From positions 124,001 to 188,000 of the forward strand of contig NZ_RQFA01000066.1 of assembly GCF_004770155.1 (NCBI RefSeq): DNA of 64,000 nt, given 5' to 3'. The notes beneath the pieces were generated by a model. It searched no databases and was not told the DNA's origin. It saw nothing but the letters and a program-made list of their open reading frames with translations. This document shows positions 29,001-38,200 of the stretch, in pieces. Position 1 is the stretch's first letter. Each line of letters begins with the position of its first letter. Origin of the DNA: Leptospira gomenensis. GTDB taxonomy: Bacteria; Spirochaetota; Leptospiria; Leptospirales; Leptospiraceae. Position numbers and translations under genes: made by a program.

Positions 29001-29407
29001 TTTTTCAGAAAACTCATATATGATTTCAAAAGCGGTCCGCTTTCGGAAGGGATCAAATAGGAAGATAATTCTAATTTTATGATATTCTCATATTCAAACG
29101 GAAAATTATCCGCATACGGTTCGGTGAAAAAATCGAAAGGGTTGATCACCTTCGTATCGACCACAAGATCCACGAGAACGTTTAGGAGCCGTGTTTTTTC
29201 CGGAAAAACGACCCTGGCCTGAAAATTTCCGAACGGATCCTGCTGCCAGTTGAGAAACTGCCGTTCCGGTTCCACCTTTAAGGAATAGGAAACCACCGAA
29301 GTTTTACAATGCGGAGCCGGACGAAGGCGGATAACGTGCGGAGAAAGGGAAACGCTCCGATCGTATCGATACGTTGTTTCGTGCGTGAGTGCGACTCGAA
29401 TGGTCAT
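26099..29407 (-). CDS. Transglutaminase-DUF2126 protein
   Basis: 1102 residues. N-terminal transglutaminase-like region (VALTHETTYRYDRSVSLSPH) and core with Cys184 (TGSCRDSSFLL), His233 (DLHAWAEVF) and Asp249 (GMDPTSG), all three triad residues present. From about 320 comes DUF2126, with the markers LGIKISIGGEPTFISDEDRQ near its start and SGTGGGNHITVGALTPDES further on, ending with YYVSHPGGRSYDTFPVN and an R-F-DHGHT tail. DUF2126 is linked to amidoligase-type chemistry by context only. Full length, no frameshift. 27 bases before the next gene of the operon. Confidence 0.9.
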   Translation of the reverse strand: MTIRVALTHETTYRYDRSVSLSPHVIRLRPAPHCKTSVVSYSLKVEPERQFLNWQQDPFGNFQARVVFPEKTRLLNVLVDLVVDTKVINPFDFFTEPYADNFPFEYENIIKLELSSYLIPSESGPLLKSYMSFLKKEGYGSRKRIVDFIVELNRKVSEDIGYIIRMEPGVQTCEQSLEKRTGSCRDSSFLLVQILRHFGLAARFVSGYLIQLKADRIPLEGPKGPENDFTDLHAWAEVFLPGAGWVGMDPTSGLLTGEGHIPLAATPEPISAAPIFGFADPAETEFEFRMEVKRIAESPRVTLPYAEARWNDIKRRGKSLDRKMLDLGIKISIGGEPTFISDEDRQGTEWNHEALGERKFELSKDLMYRLRGEFASGSLLQFSQGKWYPGEPLPRWSIGCFWRKDGENLWENSALLADAPNASSKNEISDPRKTSEILAGAICRTLGIDLSYMVPMYEDDLYYIWKEGNLPFEMERELSSVYDSLERSRILRILDKGFKKEAAFAIPVYYNYIIDEWESSSWNPRRDRLFLVPGDSPAGLRIPFASISDRFREFPHFTSLEKKPSLPSRKRIEEKVRKRLDLPPKSFDEKGPPIQSTLVVEERKGMLHVFLPPVPSLEVWLDLIVCVEQAALASGVAIRLEGYEPPTDERIEVFKITPDPGVIEVNLHPSTSFEELELKTRILYEKSIESKLSTEKFQIDGRASGTGGGNHITVGALTPDESPFLKRPDLLRSLVTYWQHHPSLSYLFSGLFIGTTSQSPRMDEGREATLYEFEIACRQVDRLENVPPWLVDRLFRNLLVDVTGNTHRSEISIDKLYSPAGTSGRLGLVEFRAFEMPPHYRMSVVQQMFVLSLLCRFWENPYRRPPIRRGTELHDKYLLPFYVWQDFKEVLEDLKTCGYPFYEEDFIPFFEFRFPEYGRTQKDGIGIELRMALEPWDVLGEEANSFGTSRAVDSALERIQVKVDGWTQGRYALSCNGFEVPLRSTGKIGEAVAGVRFKAWSPTFTLHPNLPVNNPLVFDLWDSWSERSIGGCRYYVSHPGGRSYDTFPVNSFEAESRRISRFADHGHTAGETGAPQNLSHPHSPYTLDLRWAPGPGWKKNVP

Positions 29408-29449
29408 AGGAATTTTTCCGCCTGATTTTCGATTTTTGAAGAGTAAGGT

Positions 29450-30391
29450 TTAAGATCGGAAGTAACGTTCGTCGATACGATCGTGAATCCCGTTGATCTG
29501 AAGCTGAAGTCGATCCAAATATTCGTGCATTCCCGAATCGAAGATCTCGTCCACCGAAGTGTAACTCAGTTCGGACAACAAGACCCCCACCCTCTTTTCC
29601 GCTTCGCAGGAATATTCGTCCGGATCCGTGCCGCTGAGCAGTTTGAGACTGTCGAATATCTTTCTCAGAGAAAAACGAACGGCCCTCGGGAATTGCCGAT
29701 CCAAAATCAGAAATTCGGCTATGTTTTTCGGAGTGATCTTTTGATAGATCCGATTAAACATCTCGTGCGCGCTCGTCGATTTTAAAAGCGATAGCCACTG
29801 GATGAGGTCCAGATTGGAACCTACGTCGTGCGAAGGCAAAAGGATGAAGTATTTCATATCGAGAATTCTCGCGGTTTTATCCGCTCGTTCCAAATATCTT
29901 CCGAGTTGCGCGAAATACCAAACCTCGTCCCTCGATATCGTCGCCTCCTGACATCCGTAAAACAGGAGACACTGATTGCGGATCGTCTTAAAGAATTCGC
30001 CGAGCGCGGAAAGATCCGCGTCGGAGAAGAATTTTTTCGTTTTAAAACTGAGATAGAATTCGTTGATCACTTCCCACATCGGAGTGGAAATATTTTCGCG
30101 AATGGTCCTCGCGTTTTCTCTCGCGCGAACGAGACAATTCAGGATCGAGTTCGGATTCTCGTTATCGAAGGTCATAAACTGGATCACGTTCTCTTCCGAA
30201 GCCTCGGAATATTTTTTCAGAAAGAGTTCGTCGTCCCCCGTGGTGTAAACGAGAGGAAGCCATTGTCTGTTCACGTCCTCGTTTAAGTCGAGGGATAGTT
30301 GGAAATTCACGTCGATGAAGCGGGAATAATTCTCCGCCCTTTCCATGTATCGATTCATCCAATACACGGACTCAGCCACTCTGCTCAGCAT
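29450..30391 (-). CDS. Alpha-E domain (DUF403) protein
   Basis: 313 residues, entirely the helical alpha-E domain: MLSRVAESVYWMNRYMERAE at the start, EVWYFAQLGRYLERADKTAR in the middle and NGIHDRIDERYFRS at the end. Glu/Arg in the repeated YxERAxxxxR motifs may form an active or binding site; biochemistry is unknown. Partner of the ATP-grasp encoded 45 bases upstream. GAGAGG before the ATG is a good ribosome site. A second copy of the domain is fused to ATP-grasp at 23534-26071. Confidence 0.9.
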   Translation of the reverse strand: MLSRVAESVYWMNRYMERAENYSRFIDVNFQLSLDLNEDVNRQWLPLVYTTGDDELFLKKYSEASEENVIQFMTFDNENPNSILNCLVRARENARTIRENISTPMWEVINEFYLSFKTKKFFSDADLSALGEFFKTIRNQCLLFYGCQEATISRDEVWYFAQLGRYLERADKTARILDMKYFILLPSHDVGSNLDLIQWLSLLKSTSAHEMFNRIYQKITPKNIAEFLILDRQFPRAVRFSLRKIFDSLKLLSGTDPDEYSCEAEKRVGVLLSELSYTSVDEIFDSGMHEYLDRLQLQINGIHDRIDERYFRS

Positions 30392-30436
30392 AGCAACCTC
30401 TCTCGTTCTATGATAAACGTTTTTCTTTATTTCTTT

Positions 30437-31867
30437 TTAACTTTCACCCATCACCCAAGTGTCTTTGGAACCGCCGCCCTGGGAAGAATTGACTACGAGA
30501 GATCCTTTTCGCAAAGCCACGCGCGTCAAACCGCCCGGCATAACGTAGATATCCTCGCCGTAGAGGATAAAAGGTCGCAGATCCACGTGCCTTCCTTCCA
30601 ACTTGTCTTCGATCAGAGTGGGAACACGGGAAAGACTGAGAACGGGTTGTGCGATGTAATTGCGCGGGCTTTTATCGATCAGTGTACAAAACTCCCGCTG
30701 TTCCTTTTTACTGGAACGGGAACCGATCAGCATTCCATAACCGCCGGCTCCGTTGGCCGCCTTGACGACGAGGTTGGCGATATTTTCCTTAACGTAATTC
30801 CTATCCTTTTCGTCGGAACAGAGATACGTAGGTACATTCGGAATGATCGCCTCCTCTCCGAGATAATATTTGATCATCGCGGGAACGAACGTATACAAAA
30901 CCTTATCGTCGGCGACTCCGGCTCCCGGCGCGTTGACGAGGGCGACGTTTCCTTTTTTGTAGGCTTCGAAAATTCCGGGAACGCCTAACAACGATTCTTT
31001 GTTAAACACCGAAGGATCCAGGAAAGCGTCGTCGATCCTTCTATAGATCACGTCCACGATTTTCAGACCGCGTGTGGTTCTCATATAGACTTTGTCGTCT
31101 TTCACGGTAAGATCGTTTCCTTCCACGAGGGGAACTCCCATTTTTTGCGCGAGAAAGGAATGTTCGTAATAGGCGGAATTGTAAATTCCCGGCGTTAGGA
31201 CCGCGATCGAAGGATTGGTTTTGCCGCTCATGTATTCGAGCATTCCTCGAAGACGGATGGGATAGTCGTATGTCGGTCGTACGGAAAGACTGGCGAAAAG
31301 TTCGGGGAAGGTTTTTTTCATCACTTCACGATTTTCTAATACGTAGGAAACACCGGAGGGACAACGCAGATTGTCTTCGAGAACGTGTACGGTTCCGTCT
31401 CCGTTACGAACCAAATCGGTTCCCGATATATGAATCCAGGTTCCCTGCGGAGGATTGATTCCCTTACATTCCTTGAGATATCCCGCGGAAGAATAAACGT
31501 ATTCGGCGGGAACGACTCCGTCTTTGATGATCTTTTCGTCGTGATAGATATCGTCGATGAAAAGGTTGAGCGCTTTCGTCCTTTGTCGCAGACCGTCCTC
31601 CAACCTTCTCCATTCATGCGCCGTGATGATCCGAGGAATGATATCGAAAGGCATGATCCGCTCCTCTTCCTCCTCGTCGCCGTAGACGTTGAACGTGATT
31701 CCCAGAGAAAGGAGAGCCTTTTCCGCGCTGGACTTACGACGCAACAGTTCGCGATCGTCCATGGTTTCGATTCTGGATTTCAGAAAATGATAACTCTGGC
31801 GAATCCCTCCCTCCGGAGAAAACATCTCATCGTAAAAAGATTCGGTCTGATAATTGGTCAGGAGCAT
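30437..31867 (-). CDS. Circularly permuted ATP-grasp protein (DUF404/DUF407)
   Basis: 476 residues. YDEMFSPEGGIRQSYHFLKS, GITFNVYGDEEEEERIMPFD, RVLEDNLRCPSGVSYVLENR-like stretch, IAVLTPGIYNSAYYEHSFLA, GLKIVDVIYRRIDDAFLDP, NLVVKAANGAGGYGMLIG (nucleotide loop) and YVMPGGLTRVALRKGS are all typical of the family. ATP-dependent amide-bond formation is expected from the fold. First gene of the operon 31867 to 22651; GAGGG lies seven bases before the ATG. Only about 27% or so of positions appear shared with the ATP-grasp half of 23534-26071 by eye, so the paralogues are old. Confidence 0.9.
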   Translation of the reverse strand: MLLTNYQTESFYDEMFSPEGGIRQSYHFLKSRIETMDDRELLRRKSSAEKALLSLGITFNVYGDEEEEERIMPFDIIPRIITAHEWRRLEDGLRQRTKALNLFIDDIYHDEKIIKDGVVPAEYVYSSAGYLKECKGINPPQGTWIHISGTDLVRNGDGTVHVLEDNLRCPSGVSYVLENREVMKKTFPELFASLSVRPTYDYPIRLRGMLEYMSGKTNPSIAVLTPGIYNSAYYEHSFLAQKMGVPLVEGNDLTVKDDKVYMRTTRGLKIVDVIYRRIDDAFLDPSVFNKESLLGVPGIFEAYKKGNVALVNAPGAGVADDKVLYTFVPAMIKYYLGEEAIIPNVPTYLCSDEKDRNYVKENIANLVVKAANGAGGYGMLIGSRSSKKEQREFCTLIDKSPRNYIAQPVLSLSRVPTLIEDKLEGRHVDLRPFILYGEDIYVMPGGLTRVALRKGSLVVNSSQGGGSKDTWVMGES

Positions 31868-32391
31868 GGCAATACCCTCACGGAAAACCTTTCAAATAAA
31901 GCCCAAGAAGCAAGCAGTTTTTAATTTTAATGTCTATTTTTTAGGTATAAGATAAATTTGTGCTTAATTTTTGATCAAATTGTCCTATGGAGGTTGAAAG
32001 TTTTTAAGATGGAGGCAGGCTTTTGCCCCATTTCTGTTTCTTTGCAGGACCGCTCGCCCCGAAGATCCCGAGCGTGTGAGAGTTCCCACACCGACAAAAA
32101 AACACCGAAGACCCCGGGCGCAAACCGAAACAGACTCACTCACTGATCCCGTCGGAATTCCTACCTTCTCTCGAAGATCTATTGTTTCGCTCTCGTCCGG
32201 TTCGATCCAACAACGATGAAATTCTATGAAACCGCCTCAACCGACCTCCAAACAACCGATTTTGTTAAGCGACTTATTCCCCGATTATTCATTCAAAAAA
32301 CTTAAAATTCCTTTTACCATCCGCAAAAAGTTCTTCCTAAACCGAAGACCCCAAACAAGAATTTGCGCATTCTTGTTTAGGATGAGACATT
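31868..32391. other. Divergent promoter region with palindromes
   Basis: No gene is supported. Bases 31920-31990 are AT-rich and likely hold the promoter of the ATP-grasp operon. GTGTGAGAGTTCCCACAC at 32078-32095 and GTCGGAATTCCTACC near 32148 are members of the dispersed Leptospira-type palindromes. The hairpin 32353-32378 lies directly before the next gene. Confidence 0.45.
32353..32378 (+). promoter_or_regulatory. Perfect hairpin at the ribosome site of the next gene
   Basis: AAACAAGAAT (32353-32362) and ATTCTTGTTT (32369-32378) flank a six-base loop TTGCGC. AGGATGAG follows at once and is the Shine-Dalgarno for the ATG at 32392. It may be an operator, a 5' leader hairpin or an attenuator; nothing in sequence decides. 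Confidence 0.5.
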
Positions 32392-33018
32392 ATGAATTCG
32401 AAATCACTCAAACACAAACTGGTCGGATTTTTTTTACCGATTACTTTTTTCGCGAACTGTATCGCATACAGCGAAAATCTGCTTCAAAAACCCGCACCTC
32501 TTGACACGACGAAAATCGGCTACACAAAACCGAAGGTCTTTTTAAAAACCGCCTTTCAGGTATTCCTTTCCGGAGCAGCGACGCCCGCACATCCTTTGTT
32601 TCAGGAGAACTGGAACAAGGCGCTTCAAAATAAGATCAAAACCGTGGGAATTTTCGCGGATATTACGGAAAACGAATCCACCGCCGATTATAGGCTCGAA
32701 GTAATCGTGGAAGACAGAGGAGAAGCCAACGTCGCCTTAGCGGTGTTAACCGGTTTGACATTGTTTCTGTTCCCGAGCACAGCGAGCGACCATTTCAAAG
32801 TGACTCTGAACGTCGCGGATAAAAAAGGGAACAAACTGGGAACGGTCGTCAAAGAGGAAAAGATCGTCCTTTGGCAGCAGATCCTGCTTCTATTCGGACT
32901 TCCGTTTTTTTATCCGCCTTCGGTGGCAAAACAGGCTCAGGAAGATCTCATCACCGCGATTTTCGTGGAAGCGTATCACCAAGGATATTTTTCCAAGGAT
33001 AAACCGAAGAAAAAATAA
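32392..33018 (+). CDS. Lipoprotein, hypothetical
   Basis: 208 residues. Signal peptide NSKSLKHKLVGFFLPITFFANC with a spirochaete-type lipobox FANC. The mature part has a conserved-looking YRLEVIVEDRGEANVALAVL followed by hydrophobic TGLTLFLFPSTASDHFKVTL, and WQQILLLFGLPFFYPPSVAK. The alternation of a short beta segment with two hydrophobic stretches suggests a membrane-associated envelope protein. No family known to me. AGGATG ribosome site. Confidence 0.72.
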   Translation: MNSKSLKHKLVGFFLPITFFANCIAYSENLLQKPAPLDTTKIGYTKPKVFLKTAFQVFLSGAATPAHPLFQENWNKALQNKIKTVGIFADITENESTADYRLEVIVEDRGEANVALAVLTGLTLFLFPSTASDHFKVTLNVADKKGNKLGTVVKEEKIVLWQQILLLFGLPFFYPPSVAKQAQEDLITAIFVEAYHQGYFSKDKPKKK

Positions 33019-33027
33019 CCGGTCTCA

Positions 33028-33062
33028 ATCCGTATCTCCCTTGTTCGAATCGGGATACGGAT
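33028..33062. terminator. Inverted repeat between convergent genes
   Basis: ATCCGTATC (33028-33036) and GATACGGAT (33054-33062) pair perfectly, with flanking CCC/GGG pairs inside. It lies between the stop codons of two convergent genes and could serve both. No T-run. Confidence 0.5.
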
Positions 33063-33112
33063 CGAAACGTATTCGTAAATTAAAAAGTACGAAACTGATA
33101 GATTTCTAAATC

Positions 33113-34567
33113 TTAAAAGGCGTGACTGAAGTCCAAAAACATCTGCGTATCCTCTCTGGATTTCGCGAAATCGACGAGAATCACCGTGGCCTGATTCCAG
33201 ATGATCCGCAAACCGCTTCCCCAGGAATGTTTATAACCTTGCAAATTCAGGTTTTTTTCCGAATCCCAAACCCGGCCTAAATCGTAAAAAGGAACCAAAC
33301 TCAGCGTAAAAAGTTCGTCCCCCCACTTGAACGTGGCGAATCTCCATCGTAGTTCCACACTTCCGAAACCGACCATAGGAGCGACAAAACGATCCTGTCG
33401 ATAACCGCGCAACGTCTGCAAGCCGCCGATCCCGGTCATAGGACCGTCCAAACTCCATAGATAACGGACCTCCGAAAAAGGAGCTCCCGAAGAAGTATAT
33501 CCCAAGGCTCCCCTCGTGGCCAAAACCAATTCCTCGAAAACGCCCGGAAAAAGTTTGTGAAAGAATTTGGTCTGAAAAAAGACTTTGTTGTAGTTGAAAT
33601 CCGAGCCGGTTTTTTTGGAAACGTTCGCTACATTCAATTCCACTAATATACCCCGATCCGGATCCGGTTCAAAGTCCCTCGTATCATAAGCGATTCCTGC
33701 GCGAAGATAAACGATCTCTCCGCCGTTGTAACCTCGGATTTTTCCCGCGTGAAAATCCTCCGTCAATTTGGATTCTCCGTTCGGGACAGAAGTTTCTCCC
33801 AAACTTCCTCCCGACAAAGGATCCTGAGCGGGATTCCAAATTCCGTCCGAATGACGGATGATATTTCTGGAAATTTCGTTGGCAACCACCCATTTCCACG
33901 CCTTCCAAAACGTATAATCCACGCTGTTAAATAACGTGGTCGAATAAAACAGATATTGATTGTATCCTTGATCCGAAACCGTAGGAGTGATCTCCGAACC
34001 TCCTCGGGACGGACGAACATACGACTGCGATTCCTCGTATGCACCGAAATCCGCGTTTTGGATTCGGGGAGCACCGGGCTGACTTCGCAACGAGTAGGAC
34101 AGAGGAGAAAGAGAAGATTCTCCGATTCCGAAATACTGGGAATTAGGATTGTAGTCCAAACCCAAGCTGCTTTTCCAACGAAACGCGGTGTTAAAAATGT
34201 ACGGAGAATCGAATTGCACAAAATGATTTTTGACGCCCCGGTTGGATTGAAATAACTGCACCGTCAATTTACTTCGATACGGTTCGAATTCGAAATACGG
34301 CTCCTTTTTGGCCCCATTGAAAAAAATACTCGCTCGTAGTCCGCCCCCTTGACCGCGCACCGGATCCGAACTAAACAGAGGAAGCGCCGTTACATACCAA
34401 CCTTCTTTTTTTTCGGCCAATTCCCCCGGATCCAAACGTTTACTTTCATCCAAGGGAATTCTGACTTGCGGAGAAGAAGGCAATGATTCCGAAACAAGGG
34501 GAAAAAACATTCCGAGGAGAAACGGAATTCCGACGACGAAACAAAGAATTTTCTCAAAGCGAACCAT
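33113..34567 (-). CDS. BamA/TamA-family outer-membrane barrel protein without POTRA
   Basis: 484 residues. Signal peptide VRFEKILCFVVGIPFLLGMFF...SES, then an Omp85-type beta barrel: QGGGLRASIFFNGA, FVQFDSPYIFNTAFRWKS, AGIAYDTRDFEPDPDRGILVE, GGLQTLRGYRQDRFVAPMVG (the GLxTLRGYxxxRF motif of surface-antigen D15 barrels), LVPFYDLGRVWD and SWGSGLRIIWNQATVILVDFA, ending in the aromatic DFSHAF typical of outer-membrane proteins. No POTRA domain is present in front. The long signal peptide and missing POTRAs suggest a transport or adhesion role rather than BamA itself. Confidence 0.85.
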   Translation of the reverse strand: MVRFEKILCFVVGIPFLLGMFFPLVSESLPSSPQVRIPLDESKRLDPGELAEKKEGWYVTALPLFSSDPVRGQGGGLRASIFFNGAKKEPYFEFEPYRSKLTVQLFQSNRGVKNHFVQFDSPYIFNTAFRWKSSLGLDYNPNSQYFGIGESSLSPLSYSLRSQPGAPRIQNADFGAYEESQSYVRPSRGGSEITPTVSDQGYNQYLFYSTTLFNSVDYTFWKAWKWVVANEISRNIIRHSDGIWNPAQDPLSGGSLGETSVPNGESKLTEDFHAGKIRGYNGGEIVYLRAGIAYDTRDFEPDPDRGILVELNVANVSKKTGSDFNYNKVFFQTKFFHKLFPGVFEELVLATRGALGYTSSGAPFSEVRYLWSLDGPMTGIGGLQTLRGYRQDRFVAPMVGFGSVELRWRFATFKWGDELFTLSLVPFYDLGRVWDSEKNLNLQGYKHSWGSGLRIIWNQATVILVDFAKSREDTQMFLDFSHAF

Positions 34568-35216
34568 AGAACGGAAATGCCTTTTACCAAAACGCGGTTT
34601 TCACCCGAATTGTATAGGCAATTCCACGGCTCGAAAACGCAATTCGGCCGTAAACGGGCACACTATCTTTTGCAGAATCGAGTTTTTCTTCGGCAGTTCA
34701 AAGAACATCGTTTCGGAGAATCGATTCTTCCGCATGTGCATTCCCATCGACACAATTCGATGGAATCGGAATTCTTCCGTTTTGTTCATTGCCGCACGAA
34801 AACGATTCGTCCATTCATCCCCAAAAACGAAAACGCAATGATTTTGGATCGAATGTTTCCCCTACAAAAAAATGCAAAAAGAATCCTACCCGTTTCGGCA
34901 AATGGTTTCGTATATCGTCCTTACACAAACATCGATTTTTGGATTTTTATAATTTGAACACTTCACCGATTCCTTGTCCGACGACTCCGACATACGGAAT
35001 AAACTTCCTCCACCGTTCGGATTATTTTTTGAATCATTTGGCACAAAACTGGATGCACCATTTAAGAAAAGAACTCAAGTTATAACGTAAAGGGAACGAA
35101 AACATAAAATCTCGTAAGCTAACTTCCGTTGCGAGGAATTTCATTTTTCGAATTTTTCGACCATCCAATGGGACGGGCTCTAAAATTCAAAATTGAAATC
35201 CACAGGAGGAAACGCT
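34568..35216. other. Intergenic region
   Basis: 649 bases. An open stretch at 34577-34957 codes for a peptide with no protein-like pattern, and I do not call it. The last 40 bases hold ACAGGAGGAAACGCT, a strong ribosome site for the ATG at 35217. Confidence 0.4.
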
Positions 35217-38200
35217 ATGAAACCATTCATTCAAACTTTTATAATATTACTTTTACTTTCTTCGGGAAGTATCGGTTGTGTGAATGGAAAGGCAAAGAGC
35301 ACTCTTCCGTTTCTTGCCTATCTCGATTTTAGCAATCGTTCGGCCTCTTTTGCGGTGTCACAAATCACTCCCGGTTCCGGTGTAACCGGTGTTTCCTTGA
35401 ACACGTCGATCCAAGTTGGATTCAGTCAAAAATTAGACCCGGCCTCTGTCGGCCCCCAATCGATCCGATTGAAACAAGGTGGAACAACAATCGCTGGAAC
35501 CGTAACTTCCAGTGATACGGCGATTCTGTTTACGCCCACTTCTTCCTTGGCTGCCACGACGGTTTACACGGTGACCGTCGCTAAGACCATTCTTTCCGAA
35601 AGCGGCTCCGAACTTGCGGAAGAATACACTTGGAGTTTTACTACCTCCTCGATCTCGGATGTGATCGCCCCTGCTCGTTCTCTTACGTATCCCCTTCCGG
35701 GAGCGGCATCCACAGCAAACAACATTTCTTTGAGCATCGCCTTTAGTGAAACGGTGAACTGTACGACGGTTAATGTTACGAATTGGACGGTCGTAGACGG
35801 AGCTTCCAATGCAGTAAACGGAAGTATTTCCTGTTCGGGTTCTTCCGCCACGTTCACACCCTCTTCTAATTTTGCCTACAATACGAGTTATACGTCCACA
35901 ATCGGGACCGGGGTAAAAGATCTCGCCGGAAATGCGATGGCCAATCCGTATAGCTGGAGTTTTACGACGGGAACTGCGCCGGATTCTACCCCTCCCTCCG
36001 TTTCCTTTCTCAATCCTACAAACGCGTTTTCGGGGTTTGCGGTCACTTCTTCCGTAGGCATCGCTTTTACGGAACCCATGAACTGTAGTACGATCGATAC
36101 AAACAGTGTGTATTTAGAAGATGCAGGAGGAGTTACCGTGAACGGAACCTATTCTTGTTCTGGTTCCTCGGTCAACTTTTTGCCCGCGGCTCCGCTCAAC
36201 TACAGCAGCATTTATACGGTCAAGGTAACCACTTCGGCTAAGGACTTGGCGGGTCTATCAGCAACGGCATTCAACGCTTGGTTCGCGACCGGTGCGGGAC
36301 CGGATTCAATCGCCCCGACCATTTCTTTAAAAACCCCGAGCGCCGGAGCAACCGGAATTCAAGTAAACCAAAGCATCAATGTAGTGTTTAGCGAACCGAT
36401 GGATTGTTCTACGATCGGTACGGCAACTTTCAAAGTAAACAACGGAGCCGTTCCGGGAAGTGTGACTTGTTCCGGCGCAATCGCCACCTTTGATCCGGAC
36501 AACAACTTAAACTACAGTACTACGTACAGCGTAAATATCAGCGGAACCATCAAGGATGCTTCGGGCAATGCGTTGGCCGCGTCCGTATGGAATTTTACGA
36601 CCGGAACCGCCCCCGATTCCGTCCTCCCTTCCGTTTTGTACACGAATCCCGCAAACCTTTCGAATGACATTGCACCGAATTCTTCCCTCACGATTGCATT
36701 CAGTGAAGTGATGGATTGCCTCAGTATTTCGAGCGCTTCCATCGTAGTAGACGACGGGGGCATTCCCGTCAACGGGACCGTGTCCTGTACGGGGACCACC
36801 GCCACATTTGATCCGTTAGTCGATCTTGCCTACAATACGAATTATACGGTCACCGTTCTTACCACGGTTTCGGATTTAGCAGGGCTTTCCCCCTTAACGC
36901 CGACGTCTTGGTCCTTTACTACGAGCGCTACGCCGGATTCGACTCCGCCGATCCTTTCTTTGGTAACACCCAGCCAAGGCAGTACCAGCATCGGAGTCAA
37001 TACGATGATCAGCGTGGTGTTTAGCGAACCGATCGATTGTTCTACGATCAGTACCGGCACATTCAAAGTAAACGGAGGCGCGATTCCCGGAAGTGTCACT
37101 TGTGCCGGTTCCGTGGCGACCTTTGACCCGGACAGTAACTTAGCCTACAACACGAACTACAACGTGGATTTACTGTTTGGTATCCAAGATTTGGCGAATA
37201 ATCCTTTAGTTCCGACCAACTGGAGTTTCACGACCGGATCCGCTTCGGATATGACGGCTCCTTCCGTTATCTTTACCAACCCACTTGGTGGAACGACGTC
37301 CGCCCCGACCAATACTCTGGTAACCGTTGTCTTTAGTAAAACCATGAACTGTTCTACGGTGAACGCAGCGTTTCAAATATCCACCGGTGGAGTGCCTTTC
37401 ATCGGCGGAAACTATAACTGTTCCGGCAATCTATTGACCTATACTCCGCCAGCGACTCTATCGTTCAGCACACAATACGATGTCTCCGTGTCTACCAGCG
37501 CGAAAGATTTAGCCAACAACTCTCTCACGGCTGCGATGAACTGGAGTTTTACAACAGGAAATGCACCGGATTCAACCCCTCCTACCATCGTAATGAGAAG
37601 TCCGATCCACGGTGCCAGCGGAATCGGAACCAACGCAAGCGTATCGGTTGCTTTTAGCGAAACGATGGACTGTTCCACGATTACAACCGGAAGTTTTACT
37701 CTCTGGAACGTAACCGACAATGCAGCCGTCGCCGGAACCATCGGCAGTTGTGTAGGATCCTGGGCGACATTCGTTCCCGATTTCAATCTGGCGGCCGGAA
37801 AAGTATTTCGGGCAACTGTCACGAACGCAGTCAAAGATGCGGCCGGAGTTTCTAAAACGGCGAACGAATTTTGGGATTTTTCTACGGGCGCTGCCCCGGA
37901 CACAACCGCTCCCGGAGTTTCGATCCAAAACCTAAAAAATAACGGAATCATAGAAAGTGGTTTCGTCATCGGAACCGCTTCCGATGCAGGTGGTTCTATC
38001 GCGTCGGTAGAAATTTCTTTGGATGGAAACACATTCACCGGAGTCAATGGAACCAATTCCTGGAGTTATCCGCTTTATACAGGAGCTTCCGCCTGGAGAA
38101 CCAATTCAGCGCATACAATTGCCGTCCGAAGTAAGGACGCGGCCGGAAACTATTCCGCGACAGTAACAGTTACCGTTCGCCAAGGAACCAACAAAGATAT

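Noticed and set aside
34577..34957. 126-codon open frame (+)
   Set aside because: No recognisable features or ribosome site; mix of His/Arg/Phe atypical of the neighbouring proteins.
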